NCBI RefSeq assembly: GCF_010122465.1
Contig: NZ_WLZY01000001.1
Location: 1,273,010 to 1,337,009 of the forward strand
Direction of reading: 5' to 3'
Source: Phytoactinopolyspora mesophila
GTDB lineage: Bacteria > Actinomycetota > Actinomycetes > Jiangellales > Jiangellaceae
DNA: 64,000 nucleotides
Shown piece by piece: positions 35,137-44,242 of the stretch. Both the position numbers and the translations under genes were made by a program. Under the pieces are notes generated by a model. The model worked only from the letters and a program-made list of their open reading frames with translations, searched no databases and was not told the DNA's origin. Numbering within the stretch: the first letter of the stretch is position 1; every line of letters starts with the position of its first letter.

Positions 35137-37973
35137 CAATCTCGGAACACCTCCAATCCCCTCTGAGCCGTGTAGCGGACACGGCGTCCGTTGACCTCGC
35201 CCCATCCCTCCTCATCTACGAAGAGCGCCGGCAGGCGATAGACCAGCGGTGACTGCTCCCAGGCCGGCGGCGTCGCCATCCAGATCGCTTCCTCGTCGTC
35301 GGCGTTGCTGAAATCGAGTGGCAAGCGGATCGCGCAAGAGATCATCACTTCGCCGAGATCGTCATTCGGCGCGGAGTCACGGGGGATCTCCAAACCCCCA
35401 CGGCCCTCGGTGAGCCACGGCGGCGTGCGCACCCGGCCGTCCGCCCCGAACTGAATCACCATCGCCTCCAGGCTCGGCGCGCCGTCGCGAACCTGGCCCT
35501 GCCCCGTCGCATCATCGTCGTCGGCCTCGCCGGCGCTGGCCGCGACCCAACCGGTGATCGCCTGACCGGGCTGACCCGGATCCAGGATCTGGAAGGTGTC
35601 GGCTTCCGCCTGCCACCGGTCAACGCGTTCTCGCCACGCCGTCGCGGCGGCGGCCATCGCGGCCTGCCACTCCGGCGGGCCAAGGTCGCCGGGTCCATAG
35701 GCCTGCTGGACCACCGGAGCGATGTCATCCGGCAGGTCCAGTTCCCCACCCAGGTGCGGCCGCAACGCAGCCGCCGCCCGGTACAGCACGTGCGCGCTGT
35801 AGACGTACCGAGCGGCCAACGGCTCCAGCACTGGCGGGCTCTGCGTGAAGTCGGTCCCCCCGATGTACGCCCGGGCACGACGCACCTTGGCCGGGCGCTC
35901 CCGCTGCCCCTCACCTCGCTGATGCCGGTGGACACGGCCCAGCCTCTGCAACACCAGATCGACCGGCGCCAGGTCAGTCACCAGGAGGTCGAAGTCCACA
36001 TCCAGGGACTGTTCGACCACTTGTGACGCAACGACGACGTGCCGCCGCGGCCGTTCCTTAGCCCGGCGCGGCGAGCCGAACATGTCGAGCAGTTCCTCGT
36101 CCTTGCGGACCCGGTCCGCGGTGATGAAGCGCGCATGGGTCACTGTCACCTCACCGGGAAAGACCTCTTCCAGCCGCTGCGCGGTGGCAAGTACGCGGCG
36201 GACCGTGTTGCGGACGACGAGGACGTTCCCGCCGTCGGACAGGGCTTCCCGCAAGGTGCTGACCAACGATTCCGTGTCGTCACCGGCTTCGTCGACGTCG
36301 AGCGCCTCCAGGTACACGGTGGTGCCGCGGCCGGACGGCTCGGTGACCCGGGTACCGACCGTGCTGCCGTCGGTCCATGTCAGCACCGGATACCCGATGT
36401 CGCCGTCGACCTCGACGGCGGACTGTGCCGTGTCATCGCCGGTCAGCCGCGCTCGACCACGCTGATAGGCCTCGACGAGTTCGCGGCGACGTTCCCCCGG
36501 CAACGTGGCGGAAAGCGCCACCACCGGCACCCCGTATGCACCCAACCACGTCAGGACCCTCATCAAGTACGAACTCATGAACGGGTTGTAGGCGTGAACC
36601 TCGTCGATGACGACGACCTTCCCGGCCAAGCCGAGGTGTCGCAGCATCAAATGCCGCGACCTCAACCCCGCGAACAACAGCTGGTCGATCGTGCCGATGG
36701 TGAAATTGGCCAGCTGCGCGGTCTTTCGCCCAGCCATCCAGGAATGGGCGACCACGGCGTGCTCCGTCTTCTTCCGCTCCTCGTCGCGGCCGATCTCATG
36801 CAGCCAGCCGGCCTGCATCAACCCGTGGAACAGCCGGTTGAATCGCTTCTTACCGTGCGTGAGCATGACCGAGGCGCCGATCTTCTGGTCGGTCGAACCC
36901 ATCGTGTCCAGCCAGTCGACCACCCGGGCGAACATCGCATCGCTCGTCGCCTGCGTCGGCAGCGCCATGAGCAACCCACCCGCGCCGTAGCGCTCCGCAA
37001 GCAGCTCCGCCGCGGCCAGCGCCGCCTCGGTCTTGCCCTCCCCCATCGGCGCTTCGATGACGAGTATGCCCGGCTCCGATGTCGTACGGACCACCTCGAC
37101 CGCTGCGTTCTGCACCGGACGCGGCGACGCGCCGCCGGGAAAGGCGAAACGCTCCATGAACAGCGCCGATGTGTCCTCGCCCCAGGTCTTCGGCCGCCAT
37201 GGCGTCGGAAGCTTCAGCGTAGCCAGCGCTCGTTGAGCACGCGCGGTCTCGTCCACGACATCCGGGAGCTCACCCGCGCGGAACGAGAACAGCTTCTCGT
37301 TGCTGGCGATCCAGTCGGCCATGATGACCAGGCCGGTCAGCAGCACCTGTGTCTGCTGAGACAGTCGCACGCTCGCCCACACGTCGAGCAGCTCTGCCGC
37401 ACCGGAACGCTCGGCTTGCCGCTCCAGCAGCTCATTGCGGACGTCGTGCCACAGCCCTTCCCCATAGAGCAGCGGATAACCCGCCGGTGTGCAGGTCAAG
37501 CCCGTGTCGTCCGGCGGAACCCCGTGGTGACCGCCGACGACGACCGCCCACGCACTCGCGGAGCGACCGCTCCACCCGCGGGCCGTGAGCCAGCGCTTGA
37601 GCACATGATGACCAGTGACCGTATGGTGCGCGCGCGTCCGCTCGTCGAGTTCAGCCTTGGTTGACGGGGTAATCAGGCCGTGTCGACTCATCCGGTGCCC
37701 CAACCACTGGTCCTGCACCGCGAATGCAGGCGTCGCCTTGCCGATGTCGTGTACACCCGCCAGAAACCGCACAGCGCATCGCGCCGAATCCCGGTCGGCG
37801 CCGAAGTCTCTGGCGATCAGTGTTGCGGCGCTGGGAGCGAGCCAGTCGTCGAATAATCGCGAGGCGACATCCGCCGAGTCGTCCATGTGCTGCCAGAGCG
37901 GCAGCCACTCCCCGGCACCGTTGCGCGACTTCGCCCATACCGACCGCGCCGCCACGTCGAGCTGAATGCCCAT
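35136..37973 (-). CDS. cas3: CRISPR-associated helicase/nuclease Cas3
   Basis: A 945-residue fused HD nuclease-helicase. The HD domain has His29, His75-Asp76 (LAGVHDIGKATPAF), His116-His117 and His149-His150 (GGHHG). The SF2 helicase has Walker A EAPMGEGKT, the DEVH box, SATLP (motif III), VVEQSLDVDFD (motif V) and QRLGRVHRH (motif VI). It degrades Cascade-bound DNA. ATG at 37973 has AAGGAGG 5 nt upstream, so a start 21 codons earlier is rejected. First gene of the cas operon; transcription starts somewhere in the 37974-38666 gap. Confidence 0.96.
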   Translation of the reverse strand: MGIQLDVAARSVWAKSRNGAGEWLPLWQHMDDSADVASRLFDDWLAPSAATLIARDFGADRDSARCAVRFLAGVHDIGKATPAFAVQDQWLGHRMSRHGLITPSTKAELDERTRAHHTVTGHHVLKRWLTARGWSGRSASAWAVVVGGHHGVPPDDTGLTCTPAGYPLLYGEGLWHDVRNELLERQAERSGAAELLDVWASVRLSQQTQVLLTGLVIMADWIASNEKLFSFRAGELPDVVDETARAQRALATLKLPTPWRPKTWGEDTSALFMERFAFPGGASPRPVQNAAVEVVRTTSEPGILVIEAPMGEGKTEAALAAAELLAERYGAGGLLMALPTQATSDAMFARVVDWLDTMGSTDQKIGASVMLTHGKKRFNRLFHGLMQAGWLHEIGRDEERKKTEHAVVAHSWMAGRKTAQLANFTIGTIDQLLFAGLRSRHLMLRHLGLAGKVVVIDEVHAYNPFMSSYLMRVLTWLGAYGVPVVALSATLPGERRRELVEAYQRGRARLTGDDTAQSAVEVDGDIGYPVLTWTDGSTVGTRVTEPSGRGTTVYLEALDVDEAGDDTESLVSTLREALSDGGNVLVVRNTVRRVLATAQRLEEVFPGEVTVTHARFITADRVRKDEELLDMFGSPRRAKERPRRHVVVASQVVEQSLDVDFDLLVTDLAPVDLVLQRLGRVHRHQRGEGQRERPAKVRRARAYIGGTDFTQSPPVLEPLAARYVYSAHVLYRAAAALRPHLGGELDLPDDIAPVVQQAYGPGDLGPPEWQAAMAAAATAWRERVDRWQAEADTFQILDPGQPGQAITGWVAASAGEADDDDATGQGQVRDGAPSLEAMVIQFGADGRVRTPPWLTEGRGGLEIPRDSAPNDDLGEVMISCAIRLPLDFSNADDEEAIWMATPPAWEQSPLVYRLPALFVDEEGWGEVNGRRVRYTAQRGLEVFRD

Positions 37974-38666
37974 CCCGCCCTCCTTGAGCTTCCGCTGCCG
38001 CGAAGGCAGCCCGCCGGTCGCGGCTGTCGGTCCCACCCGACGCGACCGGTCCTGAAGCTAAATGACACCCCGGACACAACCACCGATGATCAGGGCCATA
38101 CGAGGCGTAATGCCGCAACACACTCGCGCATGATCACCCGGTTACACAAGGGACCTTGGTCCTCGAATCCGGTAACTCAACGTGACGAAGCGATTCCCGC
38201 CATCTACTCCGTAACCCGAGAGCCACAACAGCGTGCAGTGATCACCCAGACCATCGGCAATCTCCCTGCGGTGAAACACCACATACCTGGTCCGCGTTTG
38301 CGTCCGCTCGCCGCCTCATCTGTCGTCGCCGGTGTGGTAATGGTGCGATACACAGGAAAGCCGCCTTACCGGAAGATCCTGGACGACAAGATCATCGAAC
38401 TCGTCCTCTAGACCAGAGTTGGGCAGCGCGGGGCTCAGAGACGCGCGAAACCCGGGACCCCACTTCGAGCGGGAACTTCCCGGGCTCACTTCCACATCCA
38501 CCGCAAAGGACTGGCTTCTACATTCTTGCCGAACTCCGCAGAAGCGCTGGTCAGCGACACGGCACGAAATCACGGTGCCTCCGTTGCTTTCGCTGCCGAG
38601 TCTTGTCGTGGCGAGTACTCGCTGGTGGCCGTACGGATCGCAAAGCGACCCACCCGGCCCCTTTTG
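37974..38666. other. gap upstream of cas3, probable cas operon promoter region
   Basis: About 690 nt with no gene I can support on either strand. The frames present lack ribosome binding sites and recognisable domains. The promoter of the minus-strand cas operon must lie here, but I could not pick a convincing -35/-10 pair. A short frame ending at 38411 (VRYTGKPPYRKILDDKIIEL) is more protein-like than its surroundings and could be a relic. Confidence 0.5.
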
Positions 38667-38693
38667 CTGGTCCGGCGGAAACCGCCGGACCAG
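38667..38693. terminator. perfect 12-bp hairpin downstream of array 2
   Basis: CTGGTCCGGCGG, a three-base AAA loop and CCGCCGGACCAG form a perfect GC-rich stem 28 nt left of Pal-A copy 3. It lies downstream of array 2 in its leftward transcription sense and could end the pre-crRNA. There is no T-run. Confidence 0.5.
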
Positions 38694-38720
38694 TATCACC
38701 CCACAACCTCGCTCCGCTGA

Positions 38721-38788
38721 GCTTCGTGGCCTCCCGTAACGTTTCCCGGTACGAATCCGGCCCCATCCGTTACGCCAGGCCACGAAGC
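38721..38788. repeat. Pal-A copy 3 at the trailer of CRISPR array 2
   Basis: A 68-bp element, subtype 1. The right flank TGGATTCG is nearly identical to the flank of copy 2 (TGGAATCG), and both lead straight into a decayed terminal CRISPR repeat. The two array ends therefore share an ancestral junction. Confidence 0.9.
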
Positions 38789-38795
38789 TGGATTC

Positions 38796-40348
38796 GACCA
38801 TCCCCCGCGTCCGCGGGGAGCACTACCGCAGGTAGAGATGGTGTCCGAGGGGGGACGGATCATCCCCGCGTCCGCGGGGAGCACGGGACGGGTAAGACCG
38901 TGCTGTTCAACGGTGTGGGATCATCCCCGCGTCCGCGGGGAGCACATCGGCCGCGTGGTTCGGATCAACACGATCAACGGATCATCCCCGCGTCCGCGGG
39001 GAGCACACCCAGAAAATTCGCGGCCCTTCTTGCACGATCGGATCATCCCCGCGTCCGCGGGGAGCACTCCGGCCGAACCAGTCGGAGGCCGACCAGGGCA
39101 GGATCATCCCCGCGTCCGCGGGGAGCACCTCGGTCCGCGCATCAAGGTCGCGGCGGAGAACGGATCATCCCCGCGTCCGCGGGGAGCACTGCTCGATCCG
39201 GCATATCTGCGTCGGTGTCGTAGGATCATCCCCGCGTCCGCGGGGAGCACTCACCAACTTGCTCGACCATGAAGGCGGTTCCGGGATCATCCCCGCGTCC
39301 GCGGGGAGCACGGGCGTCCGCGGAACCCGGCGTCGCTGGGAATCGGATCATCCCCGCGTCCGCGGGGAGCACTGCTGAGATTCCATTGTCCCCGTAGTCC
39401 TTGCCGGATCATCCCCGCGTCCGCGGGGAGCACTCACCGACCAGCCCGTCGTCACCAGCGAAGACAGGATCATCCCCGCGTCCGCGGGGAGCACTCACCA
39501 ACTTGCTCGACCATGAAGGCGGTTCCGGGATCATCCCCGCGTCCGCGGGGAGCACGCGGGGAACACGACCGGCCCGAGTTCGGGGACCGGATCATCCCCG
39601 CGTCCGCGGGGAGCACACCGCGGGCGTTCGTGCGTCGCCGCCTGACCGGGGATCATCCCCGCGTCCGCGGGGAGCACATCCCTGGCAAGGGCTTCCTGTT
39701 CGTAGAACCGGGATCATCCCCGCGTCCGCGGGGAGCACTCCTTGAACCACTCAGCGACAAGCCACTGCGTCGGATCATCCCCGCGTCCGCGGGGAGCACC
39801 TCGACGGCGTCGAGCGTGCGTTGAAACCCCCCGGATCATCCCCGCGTCCGCGGGGAGCACGGCCTACAGCGGGCAATTCCGCACATCGAGCGAGGATCAT
39901 CCCCGCGTCCGCGGGGAGCACGCGAACCGGTAACCGGCGCTCTTGTCGTCGAGCGGATCATCCCCGCGTCCGCGGGGAGCACCGCCACAACCACCGGGTG
40001 AGGCTGTCACGGCTGGGATCATCCCCGCGTCCGCGGGGAGCACGCCTGAGCGTGCCCCCATTCCGCGTGTCCATGAGGATCATCCCCGCGTCCGCGGGGA
40101 GCACTCTTTTCGGGCCTGGTCCCCGGCGGCGCACCCGGGATCATCCCCGCGTCCGCGGGGAGCACAAGGGCACGGGGGTGGCCATGGTGACCTACTTCGG
40201 ATCATCCCCGCGTCCGCGGGGAGCACGCCCAGATCGGCCCCACCGCCTTCTACGGCAGGGGATCATCCCCGCGTCCGCGGGGAGCACCAACGCGAGTTCG
40301 GCGACGACTTCGGCGAGCCCGGATCATCCCCGCGTCCGCGGGGAGCAC
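38796..40348 (-). CRISPR. CRISPR array 2, type I-E, 26 repeats
   Basis: 28-nt repeats begin GGATCATCCCCGCGTC and end CGCGGGGAGCAC, with about 33-nt spacers at a 61-nt period. The repeat differs from array 1 only around the hairpin loop (GTCC in place of GCCT). The leftmost repeat at 38796 is degenerate. The sense strand is minus, with the leader on the right at 40349. The spacer at 39251-39283 recurs at 39495-39527 and equals the array 1 spacer at 27018-27050. No cas gene lies on this side; processing depends on the single operon. Confidence 0.98.
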
Positions 40349-40472
40349 ACTTACTGACCAGCTAGGATACCCGGCTCCAGGCCCGTTTCTCATCACTTAC
40401 ATCAAGCAGTCGGCCCCGAATGACCTTCGCTGCCGGCCCGAAGAGAGAATCCACCCGATCTGACGCAACTCA
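40349..40472 (-). promoter_or_regulatory. leader of CRISPR array 2
   Basis: About 120 nt between the first repeat and Pal-A copy 4. In the transcribed sense it ends CTGGTCAGTAAGT before the repeat, matching the array 1 leader end GGTCAATTAGT. It contains the relatively A/T-rich GATGTAAGTGATGAGAAACG. As the only transcription entry for this array it must hold a promoter; none was identified with confidence. Confidence 0.65.
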
Positions 40473-40540
40473 GCCTCGTGGCCTCAAGTAACGTTTACGG
40501 CCTCGAATCCAGCCCTATCCGTTACGCCAGGCCACGAAGC
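40473..40540. repeat. Pal-A copy 4, beyond the array 2 leader
   Basis: A 68-bp subtype 1 element with one arm mismatch (GCCTCGTGGCCT in place of GCTTCG). It lies between the array 2 leader and the 3' end of the neighbouring hypothetical gene. With copy 3 it brackets array 2. Confidence 0.88.
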
Positions 40541-40545
40541 TGCAT

Positions 40546-41493
40546 TCATTCGTCCTTGCGCCGGCGCAAGGCAAGTCGATTCACAAGCGCTTGGGCCCGC
40601 TGGGCGGACTTGGCGAGATCGGCGTCGGTCGGCGGGACGTCGGTGATCACGATCTCCTTCGACCGCGCCGTCTCCAGCAGCGCCGGCGTCGCCGACGGTA
40701 TGGCCATGAGCAGCAACATCGAGGTCAGACTCACCTGCGTGGTGCGGCGGCGGCGCAATGTCGTGCGGTAGACGATCTCCGCGGGCACTCGGGTGATCAC
40801 CGCGGCGTTGTCCGCGATTCTCTCCGCTTCACCGAACTCCACGTCCGCCTCGTCAAGGGCTGCCTTGGCCAGCTCCACCTCCGTCTCGTCAAGAGCCGCC
40901 TCGATGGCCTCCACGTCCTCGATAGCTTCGACGACGGCGCCCACCTCCTTCAGCTCGGCCTCGGCCCGGGCCACGTCGTCCGCGTCGTCATGAGCTGCCT
41001 CGACGCTCAAGAGCGCGCCGACGGCGTCCTTCCCCGCCGACCGCGCCATGACCGCAGCGAGCACGAGAGTGACGAGCAGCTCCCCCGCTTTACCGACTAC
41101 CCACGCCCGACCCGGTACCGGCGGCAGTACACGCCGCCATCGCGCGAGCTCGTACTCCACCAACTGATCGGCCATGAGAGCCCGGACGTCGTGGGTGCGG
41201 ATCTCCACGACCTTGTCCCACGGGACCTCGTTCCCGTCGAATCCCACCTTGTGTAGCCCGATATGAATCGCACCCATGCGATCGAGCATGCCCAGCGGCT
41301 TCGTCGCGATCTTGGGAACACGAGGGATCATCCGCAGCATCGCGGCGACGGAGATCTCCCAGTCTTCGGTCAGCGGATAGCTCGGCGACGGGACGCGATC
41401 GAGGACAGGCTGCACCCAACTGCGCTCCGCGGATGACTCGCCACTCTCTCCCGGGTCGCTGGCTCCCGACCGGAAGCGATTGGCCAGACCCAC
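40546..41493 (-). CDS. hypothetical protein with acidic coiled-coil segment
   Basis: I do not recognise this 315-residue protein. The N-terminal half has MLDRMGAIHIGLHKVGFDGNEVPWDKVVEIRTHDV, a beta-rich segment reminiscent of bacterial PH-like domains, then RAWVVGKAGELLVTLVLAAVMA, which may be a membrane or buried helix. Residues about 170-235 are Glu/Asp/Ala-rich (AEAELKEVGAVVEAIEDVEAIEAALDE) and should form a coiled coil. The C-terminus is RRRKDE. GTG at 41493 is chosen because GAGAGGAG lies 9 nt upstream. It ends 5 nt from Pal-A copy 4. It sits next to array 2, but a CRISPR role is not shown. Confidence 0.6.
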   Translation of the reverse strand: MGLANRFRSGASDPGESGESSAERSWVQPVLDRVPSPSYPLTEDWEISVAAMLRMIPRVPKIATKPLGMLDRMGAIHIGLHKVGFDGNEVPWDKVVEIRTHDVRALMADQLVEYELARWRRVLPPVPGRAWVVGKAGELLVTLVLAAVMARSAGKDAVGALLSVEAAHDDADDVARAEAELKEVGAVVEAIEDVEAIEAALDETEVELAKAALDEADVEFGEAERIADNAAVITRVPAEIVYRTTLRRRRTTQVSLTSMLLLMAIPSATPALLETARSKEIVITDVPPTDADLAKSAQRAQALVNRLALRRRKDE

Positions 41494-41711
41494 CGTGTTT
41501 CTCCTCTCGGCACGCAACCGCACGCTGCGGTGATCTTCGTCATCCACAGCATAGGTGGCGGGTCAACCGGCCATGCTGTGGCCAGCGACCAATGCCTGCC
41601 AGCCCCTGGCACGTCCCCAACTCCGCGATTCGTCGACGCGAAGGTCTAGACCGTTCGCACGACGTGGCCTATGCTCTCCGCTTAAGTCAATGCCCTTTAC
41701 CTAATTGGCCG

Positions 41712-42980
41712 ATGGAGACGCCGATGGAAGGTGGTGCTGAGAGCGTGGAGTTGTCCGGCCCGTCCGCGGAGCGCCTGGCGAACACTCAGCGTGTCATCGC
41801 CGCGCTCGGCCCTCACGGGCAGCTATCCCTCGCTGACCTGCGCTCATCTACGGGTCTATCCAGGCCGACACTCACTGCCATCTTGGGTGAGCTGAGCGAC
41901 GACGGATGGATCGTGCAAGGCGACGCGCGCAGCGGCGCCAGCTCGGCGCCGGGGCGTCCAGCTCGGCCATATTCCGTCAACCCTGATGCCGGATTTGTCG
42001 CCGGCGTGGACATTGGCCTACACAAGGTGCTCGTCGTGATCGTCGACTGCACTGGCACCGTCCGTCACCAGCTCCGGCACGATCTCGACCCTGCCGCACC
42101 CGGCGACGAGCGGATCGCGCGAGTGCAGGCCGCCATAACCCAAGCCGCCGCCGCGCTAAGTCTGCGGGTGAGCGAGCTGCTCGGCCTATGCCTCGGGGTT
42201 CCCGGCATCGTCGACGAATCGGGCCGGATCACCCGATCGTCGGTGATCCCCGACTGGACCGGGTTCCACGTGGGGCGAGCGGTCTCGAAGTGGTCCGGCT
42301 GCACCGTCGACGTCGTCAACGACGCGAACCTCGCCGCCGCGGGCGAACGCTGGGCCGGAGCGGCACGGCTGCGCGACGACGTCATCTACGTGCTGGCCGG
42401 GCGCCGGGTCAGTGCCGGGCTCATCATCGGCGGACAGGTCCACCGGGGCCGCAACGGCGCCAGCGGCGAGATCGGCTCGGCACCCGCCATGTTCGTCGAC
42501 CCGCCGGCGATTCTGCTGGGCGAGTCGGCCAGCCAGGACGACCCACGCATTCCCGAGGTATTCGCCCGCGCCGCTGAAGGCGACCAGGATGCTCAGGAGC
42601 GCGTCACGCAACTGTGCCACCGGCTCGGCTTCACGGTGGAGAACCTCGCGAAGATCCTCGATCCGGATGTAGTGGTGCTGGGGGGTGGCCTGAGCCTGGC
42701 TGGCGCACCCTTGCTCGAAGGCGTCCGGGCAGCCGTCACCTTCAACGACGACGTCGCCCCGCCGATCGTGCTCGGTGAGCTGGCCGAGACCGCCGTCGCC
42801 CTCGGCGGCGCTCATGCGGCATTCCTCACCGCCGCCCGGGCCGACGCCCGGCTGCGTCCACTCGCCAGCGCACCGGCAGTGCTCCTCGCCCAACCAGCCG
42901 GCGCACACAGTGGCGCACCGGAGCCCACGCCCGGCGAGCTTCGGGTGAATGATCGCTCCGAGACCGGGAGGACAGGATGA
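41712..42980 (+). CDS. ROK family transcriptional regulator
   Basis: About 422 residues: an N-terminal winged HTH (LADLRSSTGLSRPTLTAILGELSDDGW) followed by a ROK sugar-kinase-like domain (AGVDIGLHKVLVVIVD, LGLCLGVPGIVD, VVNDANLAAAGERWAG, HRGRNGASGEIG). The classic zinc-binding CxCGxxGC motif of ROK proteins is not present, so it is probably a regulator without kinase activity. ATG at 41712 is tentative; 41724 and 41745 are alternatives. Its stop overlaps the start of the solute-binding protein gene by 4 nt, so it very likely controls the sugar operon and senses the imported sugar. Confidence 0.85.
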   Translation: METPMEGGAESVELSGPSAERLANTQRVIAALGPHGQLSLADLRSSTGLSRPTLTAILGELSDDGWIVQGDARSGASSAPGRPARPYSVNPDAGFVAGVDIGLHKVLVVIVDCTGTVRHQLRHDLDPAAPGDERIARVQAAITQAAAALSLRVSELLGLCLGVPGIVDESGRITRSSVIPDWTGFHVGRAVSKWSGCTVDVVNDANLAAAGERWAGAARLRDDVIYVLAGRRVSAGLIIGGQVHRGRNGASGEIGSAPAMFVDPPAILLGESASQDDPRIPEVFARAAEGDQDAQERVTQLCHRLGFTVENLAKILDPDVVVLGGGLSLAGAPLLEGVRAAVTFNDDVAPPIVLGELAETAVALGGAHAAFLTAARADARLRPLASAPAVLLAQPAGAHSGAPEPTPGELRVNDRSETGRTG

Positions 42981-44242
42981 GACGCCGCGACTTCTTGCGC
43001 GCGGCCGCCGCCACGCCAGTGGCCGCCTTGCTCGGCTGCTCAGGTTCCGGCGACGACGCCGAACGCGGGCACGGACGCGCGTCGATCTCGTACGGGATGT
43101 GGGACCAGTTGCAGGTCCCGGCCATGCAGGAGGTGATCGCGGCATTCCGGCGAGAACACCCAGACATCGACGTGACCATACAGCTCACGCCATTCAGCAC
43201 GTACTGGACGCGGCTGCAGACCTCGATCACCGGAGGCGGCGCGGCGGACGTGTTCTGGATGAACGGTCCGAACAGCCGCCGCTTCGCGCACTACGGCACG
43301 CTGCTGCCTATCTCGGACCGGCTGGCCGCGGACGGCATCGACCTGTCGGATCACCCGGAGAATCTGGTGGACCTCTACGCCTACGAGGGCACCCAGTTCG
43401 GCATCCCGAAGGACTACGACTGCATCTCCCTGTACTACAACACCGAACTGTTCGACGAAGCCGGTGTTCCCTACCCGGACGACACCTGGACCTGGGAGAC
43501 CGTGCGCGACGCCTGCCGAGAGTTCCGGGTTCACAGCCGCGGACAGTTCGGCATCAGCTCGGCGCTGGACCGGCAACGCAATCTCTACCCAGCCATCTTC
43601 CAGAACGACGGCTGGGTCGTCGACGGCCGCGAGTCCGGGTTCGCCGACGACCACACGATCGGCGGCCTGCAGTTCTGGACTGAGCTGATCAACGCGGACC
43701 TGGCACCGAACGCGATGGCCACCGCGGACACGACGGGGCGCTCGCTCTTCCTCGGCGGGAAGCTGGCGATGTACTACGGGCTGCCGAACGACGCGGTCGA
43801 GGCGTACGACGACGAGGCGATCCGGGAGCGGACGAACATCGCGGTGCTGCCGCAAGGGCGCAGCCGGGGCAACGTCATCCACGGACTCGCCAACGTGATC
43901 AACGCGCGCACCGCATTTCCGGACGCCGCCTACGAGTTCGTGAAGTTCATGGCTACCCGCGAGGTCGGAGAGATCCAGGGTGCCAGCGGCACTATCCTCC
44001 CGAGCTTCGCCGGCACTGAAGCCGGCTACCTCGACTCCAAACCCGAGTTCAATCTCCAGGCGTTCATCGACCAGATCCCGGACTGCACCGCGTACCCGAT
44101 CTCGATGGACACCAATACCTGGGAGAACCAGCAGTACACCATCTTGGGCGACGCCTGGATCGGCGATCCGAGCCGGTCGGTGGCCGACGCGTCGCACTCC
44201 TTGGCGTCGGTGATGAACCTCGTCCTGGAACAGGAGCCGTGA
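42977..44242 (+). CDS. ABC transporter sugar-binding lipoprotein
   Basis: A 421-residue family 1 extracellular solute-binding protein. The N-terminus MRRRDFLRAAAATPVAALLGC is a twin-arginine-type signal ending in a lipobox with Cys21. ISYGMWDQLQVPAMQEVIAAFRREHPDIDVTI, GGGAADVFWMNG and IPKDYDCISLYYNTELFDEAGV are typical of carbohydrate binders. It delivers the ligand to the two permeases encoded next. No ATP-binding subunit is encoded here, as usual for actinobacteria, where a shared MsiK-type ATPase serves many such systems. Overlaps both neighbours by 4 nt. Confidence 0.92.
   Translation: MRRRDFLRAAAATPVAALLGCSGSGDDAERGHGRASISYGMWDQLQVPAMQEVIAAFRREHPDIDVTIQLTPFSTYWTRLQTSITGGGAADVFWMNGPNSRRFAHYGTLLPISDRLAADGIDLSDHPENLVDLYAYEGTQFGIPKDYDCISLYYNTELFDEAGVPYPDDTWTWETVRDACREFRVHSRGQFGISSALDRQRNLYPAIFQNDGWVVDGRESGFADDHTIGGLQFWTELINADLAPNAMATADTTGRSLFLGGKLAMYYGLPNDAVEAYDDEAIRERTNIAVLPQGRSRGNVIHGLANVINARTAFPDAAYEFVKFMATREVGEIQGASGTILPSFAGTEAGYLDSKPEFNLQAFIDQIPDCTAYPISMDTNTWENQQYTILGDAWIGDPSRSVADASHSLASVMNLVLEQEP

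Noticed and set aside
38316-38801. Minus-strand 161-codon frame left of array 2
   Set aside because: Its start lies inside Pal-A copy 3 and it crosses the perfect hairpin at 38667. No domain or ribosome binding site is visible.
38603-40365. Forward-strand frames with GSSPRPRGA/IIPASAGST repeats across array 2
   Set aside because: Same artefact as in array 1; the repetitive peptide is the repeat read in frame.
40555-40572. Perfect 18-bp palindrome CCTTGCGCCGGCGCAAGG
   Set aside because: It lies within the last codons of the hypothetical gene and encodes its Arg-rich end. Such palindromes are expected by chance in GC-rich coding DNA.
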